The notes under the pieces are model-generated. The model was not told the origin of the DNA. It did no database searches and saw only the letters and a list, made by a program, of their open reading frames with translations. From CAVSWT01 sp963731745 (GTDB lineage Bacteria; Bacteroidota; Ignavibacteria; Ignavibacteriales; Ignavibacteriaceae), in NCBI GenBank assembly GCA_963731745.1, contig CAVSWT010000013.1, forward strand, positions 98,026 to 162,025: a DNA stretch of 64,000 bases, written 5' to 3'. Positions 1 through 9,715 of this stretch are shown one piece after another (position 1 is the first letter of the stretch; the number at the start of each line of letters is the position of its first letter). The position numbers were made by a program, and so were the translations under genes.

Positions 1-1320
1 ATCCGTCCAAGCAATAATAAAACTACCATTATCCATGACAGTAATTGCCGGATCGCTTTCTAAACTTGACAGCGAATCTATATCAACTCTTTTGCTGGAA
101 TAAACTGGCTGCTCATTTGAATCGATTAACCTGGAATAAATACTATACTCTGTTGGCTCTTGATAATCCAACCAGGCGGCTGTAAAATTATCATTATCAT
201 TTATTGCACATGAAACATATGATTTGGAATTATTTAATTCGTCTTCGGAAACTTTAAAATTTGTTCCTGACATATTATTATTTATAAATTTTTGTGCGTA
301 CAATCGTGCAAAATTATCTCGATAGTCATACCACGTTACAACAAAATTTCCTGATGAATCAGATGCAATTGTCGGTTTGTAACGGTAAAAATTTTCTTCA
401 TCATTAATTACAAAATTTGAATCAACTTTTTCCCCCGAAGAATCTACGAATTGTCCAATTATATCATATTGACCATTATCGGGACGATAGCATACAACCA
501 CAAACCCAGAATCAGCTGTAGCGGTTTGCGGATAATAATTATATACGTCACTATAGCTTGAATCACTTACGACAAATTGCGGTGCGAAGAAGTTATTAAT
601 TTTGTTTCTTACTATTGCCTGGGAACTGTAAACACCATTTTGCAGGCTATACCAGGTTGCAATAAAACTGCCATTTTTATCAATTGCAGCATCCGGAGCA
701 TATTTTGAGATGGTTTGTGAATCAGAATTTACAACAAAATTTTCACCTATTTTACTACCATCTTTACCTAATCTTTGAGCGAAGATATCATATTTAGATC
801 CTTGTCTTGCATCGCCCCAAACCACAATGAACTCTTTTCCATTCGATGCAATTGCAGGCTGAAACTGATATGAAGTAATATTTGCATCATTAATAATAAA
901 ATTATCACCAGCTAAATCACCGTTTTCATCAATAAGCTGTCCATAGATTGCATAGCCATAACGCTGATCCGCCCAAACAATTAAAAATTGATTATCTTCA
1001 TTTACAGATACATCTGGATTAAGATAAAGATTCTCATCTTCGGAGCTGTTAACTTTTATATTCCCGCCGATTAATGCACCGCTTGAATCCAACAATTGCG
1101 CATATATGTTTGGAGTACCTTCTCTGTAATCATACCATACAATTATGGATATATTATTATTATTGATTGCAGTTTTGGTATAATATTTTATTGAATTTCC
1201 GCCTTGTTCATTAATTCTAAAATCGGAAATAAAAGGAGATGTATTTTGAGTATATGCGGCACTTCCTAAAATGAACAAAAACACGATAATAGCATAAATT
1301 GGTTTCTTAATCCTGTTCAT
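1..1320 (-). CDS. Secreted repeat protein, 3'-truncated by the window edge
   Basis: The reading frame is open from an ATG at 1320 to the window edge without a stop (440 residues), so the C-terminus is missing. The N-terminus is a typical signal peptide: MNRIKK, a hydrophobic stretch, then AAYTQ. The rest is built from units of about 50 residues in which a core like FVVTWYDYRD or FLIVWADQRYG is followed by IYAQ and ID. This pattern suggests a beta-propeller of secreted 'IYAQ/WxDxR' repeats. Similar proteins in Ignavibacteria end in a T9SS sorting domain, which would lie beyond position 1 (inference). No catalytic motif is visible. Function is unknown; surface-exposed binding or structure is plausible. 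Confidence 0.75.
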   Translation of the reverse strand, partial: MNRIKKPIYAIIVFLFILGSAAYTQNTSPFISDFRINEQGGNSIKYYTKTAINNNNISIIVWYDYREGTPNIYAQLLDSSGALIGGNIKVNSSEDENLYLNPDVSVNEDNQFLIVWADQRYGYAIYGQLIDENGDLAGDNFIINDANITSYQFQPAIASNGKEFIVVWGDARQGSKYDIFAQRLGKDGSKIGENFVVNSDSQTISKYAPDAAIDKNGSFIATWYSLQNGVYSSQAIVRNKINNFFAPQFVVSDSSYSDVYNYYPQTATADSGFVVVCYRPDNGQYDIIGQFVDSSGEKVDSNFVINDEENFYRYKPTIASDSSGNFVVTWYDYRDNFARLYAQKFINNNMSGTNFKVSEDELNNSKSYVSCAINDNDNFTAAWLDYQEPTEYSIYSRLIDSNEQPVYSSKRVDIDSLSSLESDPAITVMDNGSFIIAWTD

Positions 1321-1561
1321 AGCATTAACCTTTCAAAATTTAATTTGGGATTAATATATAACGCAAGAAATTGGTGTGTAAGTGATAACATATTGGGAAT
1401 ATTTTTTTAATATTAAATTATATTTGCTATAGGAATTGATTATCTTAATGAAGTTCCGCAATGCACATGAAGTAAAAGTTGAGTTGTAAAATATATGCAG
1501 CAGTAAACAAGATGATATAATTTTAGTTTTGTTATAAGAAATTTAGATCCACACAATAATT

Positions 1562-2053
1562 ATGAATTCTCGAATAATATCTATACCTGAAAAAAAATTT
1601 ATCGGCAAAAAAATGCAAATGTCGTTTTCAGAGAATAAGACTTTCCAGCTGTGGAACAGTTTTATGCCGAGACGAATGGAAATAAAAAATTCAGTTAGCA
1701 CAGAACTTTATTCTATTGAGATATATGACCCGCTCTTCTTTAAGAATTTTAATCCTGAAAATGAATTTGAAAAATGGGCAGCGTTAGAAGTTGCAGATTT
1801 TAATTTTATTCCAACTGAAATGCAAACTATTGTTACTCCTCCGGGGAACTATGCTGTGTTCATTCACAAAGGGCCTGCAAGCGAAGGTGCTAAAACATAC
1901 AAATTTATATTCGGAAGCTGGCTGCCTGATTCAGATTATGAATTAGATGATCGGCCTCACTTTGCCGTAATGGGTGAAAAATATAAAGACAATGATCCGG
2001 ATTCTGAAGAAGAATTATGGATTCCGATAAGGAAAGAAGGATTAGAGTATTAA
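1562..2053 (+). CDS. GyrI-like / AraC effector-binding domain protein
   Basis: A 163-residue cytosolic protein with the layout of the GyrI-like small-molecule-binding fold. An N-terminal strand carrying a 'KKFIGKKMQMSFSENKT' type start is followed by a W-containing helix. Then come the central TIVTPPGNYAVFIHKG strand-turn with helix, and a C-terminal strand ending in EELWIPI, which is the classic ending of this family. There is no DNA-binding domain, so it is a stand-alone ligand-binding member. Family members bind hydrophobic cations or hydrolyse small molecules; the ligand here is unknown. The next gene starts 18 bases downstream on the same strand, so the two are probably co-transcribed. 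Confidence 0.7.
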   Translation: MNSRIISIPEKKFIGKKMQMSFSENKTFQLWNSFMPRRMEIKNSVSTELYSIEIYDPLFFKNFNPENEFEKWAALEVADFNFIPTEMQTIVTPPGNYAVFIHKGPASEGAKTYKFIFGSWLPDSDYELDDRPHFAVMGEKYKDNDPDSEEELWIPIRKEGLEY

Positions 2054-2071
2054 TAAAAATGAGTATTAAAT

Positions 2072-2500
2072 ATGAATCCCCAAAAGCAAATACCAGTTAA
2101 TGTGCTCAATGAAATTAAGTCGGGAAATAAAATTGAAGCAATTAAAATGCTTCGTGAACAATTAGGCATAAGTTTAATTGAAGCAAAAGATTTAGTTGAA
2201 AAAGTTTCATCTAGTGATATTGAATCAGGCGGAAATAAAATTAATCAATCAACCAACTCAGTTTCGGAAAGAGCATTAAATTTTTTAAGGCAAGGGAAAA
2301 AGATAGACGCTATAAAAGTTGTAAGGGAAGAAACCGGCTTAGGATTAAAAGATTCTAAAGAATTAATTGAAAAAGTTATTGAAGAAAATTCAGAAGTAAA
2401 AGAATTATTTTCTGCTCATAGTAAAGAAGGCTTAAGGACCTTTATTTTTGTCATCTTAGCAGTTATTCTCATTTATTTTCTTTTGAAGCTGATAGGTTAA
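2072..2500 (+). CDS. Membrane-anchored protein with two L7/L12 C-terminal-like domains
   Basis: A 142-residue protein with two copies of a roughly 35-residue helix-turn-helix unit resembling the C-terminal domain of ribosomal protein L7/L12. Residues about 8-45 contain KIEAIKMLREQLGISLIEAK and residues about 68-105 contain KIDAIKVVREETGLGLKDSK. A Ser/Asn-rich linker separates them, and a single C-terminal membrane helix (about 122-141) ends the protein. It is not the ribosomal stalk protein, because the N-terminal dimerisation domain is missing and a membrane tail is present. Small proteins with this fold are common and usually uncharacterised. It is likely co-transcribed with the GyrI-like gene and is followed by a clear terminator. 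Confidence 0.65.
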   Translation: MNPQKQIPVNVLNEIKSGNKIEAIKMLREQLGISLIEAKDLVEKVSSSDIESGGNKINQSTNSVSERALNFLRQGKKIDAIKVVREETGLGLKDSKELIEKVIEENSEVKELFSAHSKEGLRTFIFVILAVILIYFLLKLIG

Positions 2501-2539
2501 ATTTAATGTACTAACTTGCCTTACGTATGATGCGAAAAC

Positions 2540-2568
2540 AAACCCGATTTCTTTAAGAAATCGGGTTT
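2540..2568 (+). terminator. Rho-independent terminator-like hairpin
   Basis: A near-perfect 14-base inverted repeat (2540-2553 and 2555-2568, core AACCCGATTTCTT) lies 40 bases after the L7/L12-like gene. It is GC-richer than its surroundings and followed by a short T-containing tract. It could also serve the convergent CDF gene. Confidence 0.7.
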
Positions 2569-2665
2569 GTATTTATATGCTTTGCGTAACATGGGTTACT
2601 AATAAATTTTATTGTTGGGTATACTAGCACGCTAATCGCAATTTAATTTAAAATGGAAAAGGACT

Positions 2666-3592
2666 TTAACTTCTACTATCCGCTTTAGCGGCTAATGTTT
2701 CGGCTTCAATAAAAATCTTTTTTACAACAGGCAGATTCTTTTTAATCTCTTTATCCATATTCGAAATAGTATGTTCGATTTTATTACTGCTCAATGCATC
2801 GCTGAAATCGACACTGATATTTACCAAAACATATTCAGGCCCCATATGCATGGTTAATACTTCATTAATTTTATCTATTTCAGAGAATGATGAAATAATC
2901 TTTTTTATTTCCGATACGATTTCTATGTTGGCGCTTTCTCCAATTAATAATCCTTTAGTTTCATATGCTAACAAAATCGCCGTTGTACCTAGAATCAATC
3001 CAATCAAGATGGAAGCGATTCCATCATAGTAAGGCATACCTGTTATTTCACCTAAAAAGATGCCGGCAAAAGCCGCGATTATTCCAAGCAAAGCGGCAGA
3101 GTCTTCAAAAAGAACAATAAAATTTGAAGGATCTTTCCCCCGGTGCACTGCCTCCAGGTAACTGTACTTTCCTTTTTCTTTTGAAAAATGTTTTAATGCA
3201 ATAATCCATGTTGTTCCTTCAAAAATAAAAGCAAGCCCAAGTACAATATAATTAACTAAAGGATTTTCAATTTTATTTGGTTCTATAATATGGTGAATGC
3301 CTTCGTATATCGAAATACCAGCTCCCAAAGCGAAAATTAAAATAGCTACCACAAAACTCCAGAAATAAACTTCTTTGCCGTATCCATATGGATATAATTC
3401 ATCCGGTTTTTTTTGAGAACGTTTCAACCCAAATAAAAGCAGAATCTGGTTGCCGGTATCAACTACAGAGTGAAATCCTTCAGAAAGCATTGCCGAACTT
3501 CCTGTAATTATTGCGGCTACAAATTTGGTTAATGCAACTAACAGATTTCCGATTAATGCGGCATAAATAGATTTTTTTGACGAGGTTTTCAT
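2666..3592 (-). CDS. Cation diffusion facilitator (CDF) family transporter, ZnT9-like
   Basis: Predicted divalent metal/proton antiporter of the inner membrane. An N-terminal membrane domain of about six hydrophobic helices carries the metal-site motif HSVVD (HxxxD) in helix 2, around residue 41. A short cytoplasmic C-terminal domain of the CDF dimerisation type follows (IKKIISSFSEIDKI...VNISVDFSD). In the fifth helix the usual second HxxxD is replaced by FEDSAA, as in the ZnT9/SLC30A9-like branch, so Zn selectivity is uncertain. I prefer the ATG at 3592, which has an AAGG six to seven bases upstream; an in-frame GTG at 3625 would add 11 residues. It is convergent with the preceding gene, with the hairpin at 2540 between them. 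Confidence 0.88.
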   Translation of the reverse strand: MKTSSKKSIYAALIGNLLVALTKFVAAIITGSSAMLSEGFHSVVDTGNQILLLFGLKRSQKKPDELYPYGYGKEVYFWSFVVAILIFALGAGISIYEGIHHIIEPNKIENPLVNYIVLGLAFIFEGTTWIIALKHFSKEKGKYSYLEAVHRGKDPSNFIVLFEDSAALLGIIAAFAGIFLGEITGMPYYDGIASILIGLILGTTAILLAYETKGLLIGESANIEIVSEIKKIISSFSEIDKINEVLTMHMGPEYVLVNISVDFSDALSSNKIEHTISNMDKEIKKNLPVVKKIFIEAETLAAKADSRS

Positions 3593-3904
3593 TGTTACCT
3601 TATTTATAAAAGAAATCTCTTTCACTGGTATTCATTTAATCAATAACTTTGAAAAGAGATTTTCGATTCACTTTAAAATATTAATACAAATTACATTTCA
3701 CATAATGACGATGAATAAAAATATTATCATTCCTGACGCAGCAGCTATCCCTTTATTTAATTAAAGCTTTAATGTTCAAAAGAGAAATTAATGATTAATT
3801 CCACTTAAAAGATATTATGTACTTATTTTATTTTTAATAAATATTATAATTATATTAGATTAATATTGATTACATAACAAAAAATAACACATTAGAACGG
3901 ACAA

Positions 3905-4328
3905 ATGTTTGAACTTCATCATAAATTAAAAGAAGACACATTTTTAATTGGTTCATTTCCGCTTTCACTACTATTGCTAAATAATGATTCAAACTATCCA
4001 TGGTTCATTTTGGTTCCTCAAAGAGAAAACATAAATGAAATATTTCAACTTGACCTGAAAGATCAAGCACAACTCTTGCAAGAATCATCATATCTCGCTG
4101 AACTATTGCAAAAAAATTATCGTCCTAATAAACTTAATATAGCAGCCTTAGGAAATGTTGTTCCACAGCTTCATTTACATCATATAGTTAGATATAAAAT
4201 TGATGCTGCTATGGCCTGAGCCTGTTTGGGGAAAAATTCCGCCAAAGCCATACTCTAATGAATTAAAAGGTATTGTTGTTGAAAAATTAAGAGGTTTTTT
4301 AAAAAATAATTTTACTTTCAAAATTTAA
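3905..4328 (+). pseudogene. HIT-family (histidine triad) protein, broken by one frameshift
   Basis: The first frame (3905-4219) gives a 104-residue HIT-like protein with the histidine motif LHLHHIVRY near residue 92. It then stops abruptly after DAAMA. Removing one base near 4211 lets translation continue as DAAWPEPVWGKIPPKPYS to a stop at 4326-4328, which is the conserved ending of this HIT subfamily. The lesion is therefore a +1 insertion, either real decay or a sequencing error. Members are presumed nucleotide-binding hydrolases or transferases. The region 3626-3904 upstream is AT-rich with no other gene. No close functional partner is visible. Confidence 0.72.
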
Positions 4329-4493
4329 TTCATTACCATTCAGCTGTGAATACTTTGAACTGGATTTTTTAATCCATCACTACTATTTGATAATTCCACT
4401 CTCCACAAAAATTGAAATTTTGATTGCACACTTTTTCTCCATGATTTAGTTAATTAATAAACAGTTCATTTAATTAATTATTAGGAGGTTGTT

Positions 4494-4967
4494 ATGCCGG
4501 TAAAAAAATTAAAAAAATTTTTAGATGACCATAACATCAAATACATTTCAATTTCTCATTCTTCCGCATATACATCACAGGAAATAGCAGCAGCTGCGCA
4601 TATTCCAGGGAAAGAAATTGCAAAGACTGTAATAATTAAAATTGACGGAAAAATGGCCATGGCAGTCATCCCGGGTTCGTACAAAGCTGATTTAAATTTG
4701 TTAAAGGAGATGCTTGGTGTTGACAATGTTCGGTTGGCAAGCGAATACGAATTTGCAGATAAATTCCCGGGCTGTGAAATTGGTGCCATGCCGCCTTTCG
4801 GTAATTTATTTGATATGGATGTTTACGCTGCGGGAAGCTTAGCCGAGGATGAAGAGATTGCATTTAATGCAGGTTCTCATACCGAACTAATTAAACTTGC
4901 TTATAAAGATTTTGAAAGATTAGTTCAGCCGAAGATTATTGAATTTTCATACTTATCAAAATTATAA
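4494..4967 (+). CDS. YbaK/ProX-type aminoacyl-tRNA deacylase family protein
   Basis: A 157-residue protein covering the whole YbaK/aa-tRNA deacylase fold. An N-terminal LDDHNIKY start is followed by GKEIAKTVIIKIDGK, containing the conserved catalytic-region Lys. Then come AVIPGSYKADLNLLKE, the CEIGAMPPFGN loop characteristic of this family, and a C-terminal FNAGSHTELIKL segment. Relatives hydrolyse mischarged tRNAs in trans or act as free-standing editing factors; the exact substrate cannot be read here. The ATG is preceded by an unusually strong AGGAGG, rare in this window, which suggests efficient translation. A terminator follows at 5006-5039. Confidence 0.85.
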   Translation: MPVKKLKKFLDDHNIKYISISHSSAYTSQEIAAAAHIPGKEIAKTVIIKIDGKMAMAVIPGSYKADLNLLKEMLGVDNVRLASEYEFADKFPGCEIGAMPPFGNLFDMDVYAAGSLAEDEEIAFNAGSHTELIKLAYKDFERLVQPKIIEFSYLSKL

Positions 4968-5005
4968 ATTTAATAAACATCTTTAAGTATGAATAATTTT
5001 TAAAT

Positions 5006-5039
5006 GGGAATCTATTTAATCATTCAAAAATAGATTCCC
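5006..5039 (+). terminator. Hairpin terminator between convergent genes
   Basis: Perfect 12-base arms GGGAATCTATTT (5006-5017) and AAATAGATTCCC (5028-5039) with a 10-base loop. It lies between the YbaK-like gene (+) and the small secreted gene (-). T-rich sequence follows on the plus side, so it may act in both directions. Confidence 0.7.
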
Positions 5040-5117
5040 TAAAACTTATCTTTATTTTTCTTCAAATAAAAATATAAGAGTATTAAAGTAAGTTAGTCCT
5101 AGAATTAAAAAACAAGA

Positions 5118-5561
5118 TTATTGTTTATTTGACTCTAAAGTAAAAACGCCGCTAACAATTTTCCAACCGTCGCCATCTTTTACTAAAGAAAGATAACCGG
5201 TTTGTTTTACCGAGGCATCTGAAATTGAAATTTTTGCAGTCGCTACATTATCATTCCCGTCAACTGAAGAAACTTCAAGATTTCTTTTCCATCCGCCAGC
5301 TTTGCCTGCTTTAACCTGTTCAACAAGTTGTTCACTGGTTTGAGCAGACGTTTTGTTGGTAATTTTATTAACCGTTACCAGCCGTGCATCTGAATACAAA
5401 GTTTTTTCTAGTGAATTTGCATCACGCGAATCAGTGCTTTCTACATAATTGTTAATTGTTTTTTCAATCTCATCCTTTTGTGCAGGTTCGTTAGCAAAAC
5501 TGGAAAATGTGAGTAAAAAAACCATCAACAAACTAACCAAAGAAAAATAAAATCTTTTCAT
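5118..5561 (-). CDS. Secreted NTF2-like protein (putative lumazine-binding type)
   Basis: A 147-residue protein with a clear signal peptide (MKRFYFSLVSLLMVFLLTFS, then SFA). The mature part matches the SnoaL/NTF2-like 'lumazine-binding' pattern. An opening helix contains EIEKTINNYVESTDSRD and is followed by LEKTLYSDARLVTV. The ending VSSVDGNDNVATAKISI, then GYLSLVKDGDGWKIVSG, is the usual final strand pair. Such proteins form cone-shaped ligand pockets and are often secreted orphans; no catalytic residues can be assigned. The start is supported by GAAGG a few bases upstream of the ATG. It stands alone on its strand. Confidence 0.7.
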   Translation of the reverse strand: MKRFYFSLVSLLMVFLLTFSSFANEPAQKDEIEKTINNYVESTDSRDANSLEKTLYSDARLVTVNKITNKTSAQTSEQLVEQVKAGKAGGWKRNLEVSSVDGNDNVATAKISISDASVKQTGYLSLVKDGDGWKIVSGVFTLESNKQ

Positions 5562-5829
5562 AACAACCTTCTTTTATTTAGTTAAATATTTAATTCTGTT
5601 GTTTAATTTATTTTATAACGAGGGTTAAACTATTAAATGTTGTTACGAAAGGTTTTAAATATTATAGCAGCGGTAGAATAAGACTTTATTCGGTTTTAAA
5701 TTTATTTGAAGGGAAATTTTAATAATTTAACAGTAATTGGACGATTTTGTAATTTTGTTGTCTCCGAAAAAATAGATAAATCAAAATTATGGTATTTATA
5801 TTCTGTAACTTTCAATAAATGCCTCAACA

Positions 5830-8800
5830 TTATTTCAACAAAATTATTTTTTTTGTATCGGTAAAATTACCGGCTTCCAGTCGATAAAAATAAACTCCGC
5901 TTGAAAATTTTGAACCGTCAAACAAAACTTCGTAACTGCCTGGTTTTTTATATTCATTCACAAGTACAGCTACTTCTTTTCCGAGAATGTCATACACTTT
6001 AAGTTGTACGGACGAATTGCTATTCGCCCCTACTGCTGGAATTGAATACTTTATTTTTGTAGTCGGATTAAATGGGTTTGGATAATTTTGATATAAAGTA
6101 AAAGAATGCGGGCTAAGCTTTTTATTTTCAGCACTTAATACAAAATTCTGAATGTTAACATTATCAATAGCCCAACCCCAGCCAGTGACATACTCATCGG
6201 CTAAAAGTCTGAATCTTATTAATATTTTATCTCCGGGATTAAATTTATCGAGAAGGTTTATTTGATGTGTTCTAAAAAAAGTAGAATCAGGCGGAATGTT
6301 TAAGTTAAAATTACTGAGCCACTCACTGTCATATCTAGCATCGTAACCATCCAAAAGCGGCAGCCAGCTTGTTCCATCTTTAGTTGCTTCAACGATAACA
6401 TAATCCCAAAAATTTGTATCGCCAAAAACAGAGCCTGCATCTCCTGCTTCCATGAACGCGATATCATCATATGAAAATATTGCGGATGAAGCTGCAACAA
6501 TTATCGGTATTTTTAAAGTGTAAGTAAGTATTTGTTGATTGCTATATGGATGAGCAGAGTGTATTGCCGGATTACCAAACCCGGGATAATCTTTTATTTC
6601 AAATCCCGATCCTATAAAGTCATTTGTAATTGAATTAAAATTATTCAAATAATTATTTTTTGCTTGTTTATAAATAACAGCAGAAATATTTTTTGTAACG
6701 GATGCGTATTCAATTCCTTTTTTATAGCTGGAAACATTAACGCTGATATCACCTGCTTGTGTTATTGCGAATTGTATTAAAGTATCTTGATTGGTAACGA
6801 CGTTCTTTCCTATAACCGCATACTTTGAACCATTTATTCTAACAATAGATGAATCATATAAAGATCTTAATCTGATTTGTATATTTAAAAAACCATCCAG
6901 ATCCTGTGAAAGAGATTTAATCAACGGTTTATAAGTTCCGGAATTTCCCAGCGCTGGAATTTTGACCGACCAAATTCCTCTACCGTGACTTCCAATTACA
7001 ATTTCATCTTCAACATTCGTCATTGACCATATTGCAACAGATGGCAAACCATTATTTGCAGAATGCCAGCTTACGCCGTTATCAGTAGTTTCAAATAATC
7101 CGATTTCTGTTCCCGCCCAAATGGTATCTGGCGATTGAGGCATAACAAGCAAATCGTAAACAGCGACATCCGGGAAACCGTTTGTACTAACCGTTCCGTT
7201 TCCAAAGCCGCTTATATCTTCCCAGCTTTGACCTAAATTTGTTGTACGAAGAATTTTTGGTTTTCTTGCAAAAGAAAATAAAACATATGCTGTTGAATCT
7301 TCGATTGGATGTGTCGATAGTCCCGAAATGCCTCCCATAGATGTAACGGAATATATTTTTGCTGGGGTAAAGGTTTCTCCTTTATCAACGGAGAAATTAA
7401 TTTTTCCTCCCACATCCATTCGTGAGCCTGCCCATATAATATTCGGGTTCGATTTTGAAATTTTCACATCATGGAATGAACTTATACCTCCCCACGAGGC
7501 AGCGGAAATGGAAGTTAATTTCCAGCTTTCGCCAAAGTTAGTTGATTTCCAGACGCCCTGCTTACCAACTGCAAAAAGTAAATCAGGTTCAAGATTTGTT
7601 TTAGCAATTTTAGTAATGAATGGAGCGCTTCCTGATCCAACATCGGACAGGCCGCTAGTCGCAGAGCTAAATGTAAACCCTCCGTCAGTAGATCTTTCTA
7701 AACCGTTATATTGCGATCCGCCGATTATTTTAGCCGGGTCATCAAAATGCCATGAAGTTTCATAACCATCGCCGCCGATCTGAAAAATCCAGGGAGAAGT
7801 TGAATTGGGGTTTTCAGGAGAACGCCATGTTCCATTATCCTGCATTCCTCCAATGTAAGCACTGCCGCCCGGCATTTTATCCACTCCGTAGAACTCAGTA
7901 GTATTTAGTCCGTCGGTTGGTTTGCTCCAATTAGCAGAACTATCTGAGGCAAAACCAAGTCCGCCGTCATTTGCATTTAATATTTTGAATGATTTTCCCT
8001 CTCGTTTAATAATAACTAAGTTATGATTATCAACATGCACATTTCCTGTAACCAAGGCAGTTGTTAATCTTTTATTCGAAGCAAGCAGTTGAATTTTATA
8101 TAATCTAACCCCGCCAACGAAAACAATATTTTCATTGTAGGGATGTGCAATAATCGTGTTATCATACCAGCCTTGAGCAGAAAGCCAATTGCTTTCAGTA
8201 CCGTCTTCAATTGTCTTTTGCCATGAATTTCCAGCATCCGTAGATACATATAAGTTTGAGTTTGGGTTTCCTTCAGATGCTGCAAATATTTTATTTGGAT
8301 TTACAGAAGAAATGGCAATTTCAAATCTGCCTGAAGAATCATCTATTCCACTGCTGGAATACTTCCATGTTTCGCCTGCATCTGTAGATTTTATTATTCC
8401 TTTTTGATCAACGGCGCCAAATAAAATTTTAAAGTTGACAGGTGATTCAATGATTTGCAAAACTTTTTTAACTCTGCCGAAAGAACCTAAACTAGTTTCA
8501 TTATAAACCTGGTACCAGCTTGTTCCGCCATTTGTTGATTTAAATATTCCCGATTTATTATAAAAACTTTCTCTATATCTTCCTGAAGATGTTGAAGCTA
8601 ATACTATATTGGCATTAGATGGATTAACAATTATTCTTGACACATTATTAAAATTTAAATTTCCAACAGTATTTGTTATTTGGTTCCATGTTTCACCCTT
8701 ATCGGTCGACTTAAGTAAGCCATCACCATTTATTACATCAATATTGTACATACTCTCGCCGGTGCCCGCATAAATTATATTATGGTTGGATGGAGCCAAT

Positions 8801-9369
8801 GCTAATGCTGATACTGCAAGATTTGGAATTGCAGGGGTTAAATTTCTCCAGTTTTGTCCTGCATTAGTGGTTTTCCATATTCCACCGCCCACGCTTCCGA
8901 CAAACCATGTATTACCGCTTGCGTCGTCCGGATCTACTATTAATCCTCTTGCCCTGCCGCTGACATTTCCAGGCCCTCTTTCAATCCAGGGTAATTCATC
9001 ACTTATCTTTTTTTGCAGACGGATTTTATTTTTTGCCTTCATTAATTCAACTATTTTATAATTATCCGGGTAACCTGATTTAGTTTCCCCATATGGAATT
9101 TTCATTTCATTTATGATTCTCATAAATTCATTTGGTTCATCGGCATTTAATTCATTCTCTTCGGATCCTTTAAGTTTTAAAATTTTTTCAGAGATAATTT
9201 TTGATAAGAAAGGATTATTCGAATGATTTTTTAGTTTTCTAAGTTCTCCAATTTGTTTCTCATCTAATAAACCCGAATTAAAATTATTTTTTTGAAGATT
9301 TATTGCAGTAAAAAAAATAAAATAAAATCCGGCGGCAATTATAAATGTGAAAGTAAATCTTAATTTCAA
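5830..9369 (-). CDS. Large secreted Asp-box (BNR/sortilin-like) propeller protein with T9SS sorting domain
   Basis: A 1179-residue exported protein. After an N-terminal hydrophobic segment (residues about 5-25) and a helical region with IERGPGNVSGR near 130, residues about 140-830 hold many Asp-box/BNR repeats of the form STDGGxTW (for example KTTNAGQNWRN, KSTDKGETWNQ, VSTDAGNSWQK). These form one or more beta-propellers as in sortilin-like and GH74-like proteins. A jelly-roll-like domain follows, with NFWDYVIVEATKDGTSW and GWGWAIDNVNI. Residues about 1090-1179 are a canonical T9SS type A sorting domain (NYPNPFNPTTKIKYSIP, GVYFYRLEAG). The start is a TTG with AGAGGA upstream. A precise enzyme activity cannot be claimed; surface glycan or protein binding is likely. 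Confidence 0.85.
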   Translation of the reverse strand: MKLRFTFTFIIAAGFYFIFFTAINLQKNNFNSGLLDEKQIGELRKLKNHSNNPFLSKIISEKILKLKGSEENELNADEPNEFMRIINEMKIPYGETKSGYPDNYKIVELMKAKNKIRLQKKISDELPWIERGPGNVSGRARGLIVDPDDASGNTWFVGSVGGGIWKTTNAGQNWRNLTPAIPNLAVSALALAPSNHNIIYAGTGESMYNIDVINGDGLLKSTDKGETWNQITNTVGNLNFNNVSRIIVNPSNANIVLASTSSGRYRESFYNKSGIFKSTNGGTSWYQVYNETSLGSFGRVKKVLQIIESPVNFKILFGAVDQKGIIKSTDAGETWKYSSSGIDDSSGRFEIAISSVNPNKIFAASEGNPNSNLYVSTDAGNSWQKTIEDGTESNWLSAQGWYDNTIIAHPYNENIVFVGGVRLYKIQLLASNKRLTTALVTGNVHVDNHNLVIIKREGKSFKILNANDGGLGFASDSSANWSKPTDGLNTTEFYGVDKMPGGSAYIGGMQDNGTWRSPENPNSTSPWIFQIGGDGYETSWHFDDPAKIIGGSQYNGLERSTDGGFTFSSATSGLSDVGSGSAPFITKIAKTNLEPDLLFAVGKQGVWKSTNFGESWKLTSISAASWGGISSFHDVKISKSNPNIIWAGSRMDVGGKINFSVDKGETFTPAKIYSVTSMGGISGLSTHPIEDSTAYVLFSFARKPKILRTTNLGQSWEDISGFGNGTVSTNGFPDVAVYDLLVMPQSPDTIWAGTEIGLFETTDNGVSWHSANNGLPSVAIWSMTNVEDEIVIGSHGRGIWSVKIPALGNSGTYKPLIKSLSQDLDGFLNIQIRLRSLYDSSIVRINGSKYAVIGKNVVTNQDTLIQFAITQAGDISVNVSSYKKGIEYASVTKNISAVIYKQAKNNYLNNFNSITNDFIGSGFEIKDYPGFGNPAIHSAHPYSNQQILTYTLKIPIIVAASSAIFSYDDIAFMEAGDAGSVFGDTNFWDYVIVEATKDGTSWLPLLDGYDARYDSEWLSNFNLNIPPDSTFFRTHQINLLDKFNPGDKILIRFRLLADEYVTGWGWAIDNVNIQNFVLSAENKKLSPHSFTLYQNYPNPFNPTTKIKYSIPAVGANSNSSVQLKVYDILGKEVAVLVNEYKKPGSYEVLFDGSKFSSGVYFYRLEAGNFTDTKKIILLK

Positions 9370-9715
9370 ATTTGAATCCTCTTACTTTTAGATGAAGCTG
9401 AACTTATTATTTTACAATTGTTGTATGAATCGAGATTATAAATTTGCATTCTATGGTATAAATATTCTAGAGAATATGATTAGTGATACTTATGTTATCT
9501 CAGAAGCAATATAGAAATTAGAATTTATTAAAGATGAATTTTACATCGAAATAATTAAACAACCGCTCCTAATATAATACTACCTCTTACGGAATAAAGC
9601 ACTCAAAATCCCAAAATAAATTTTATTTTCATTCCAGAAAAATAAATTTAGAAAGCGAAGTAACCTTTTCTCCATTATTCAGTCTAATATAAAAAAAAGA
9701 AAAGGAAGAAATAGA
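9370..9715. other. Intergenic region between divergent genes
   Basis: 346 AT-rich bases separate the divergently transcribed propeller gene (-) and DUF4097 gene (+). They must contain both promoters. I see no RNA gene, strong hairpin or long repeat. The DUF4097 gene has an AAAAGGAAG ribosome-binding site just before its ATG. Confidence 0.5.

Noticed and set aside
7328..9061. Several open frames on the plus strand inside the Asp-box propeller gene
   Set aside because: They are antisense shadows of repeated Asp-box codons and show no domain or start-site support.
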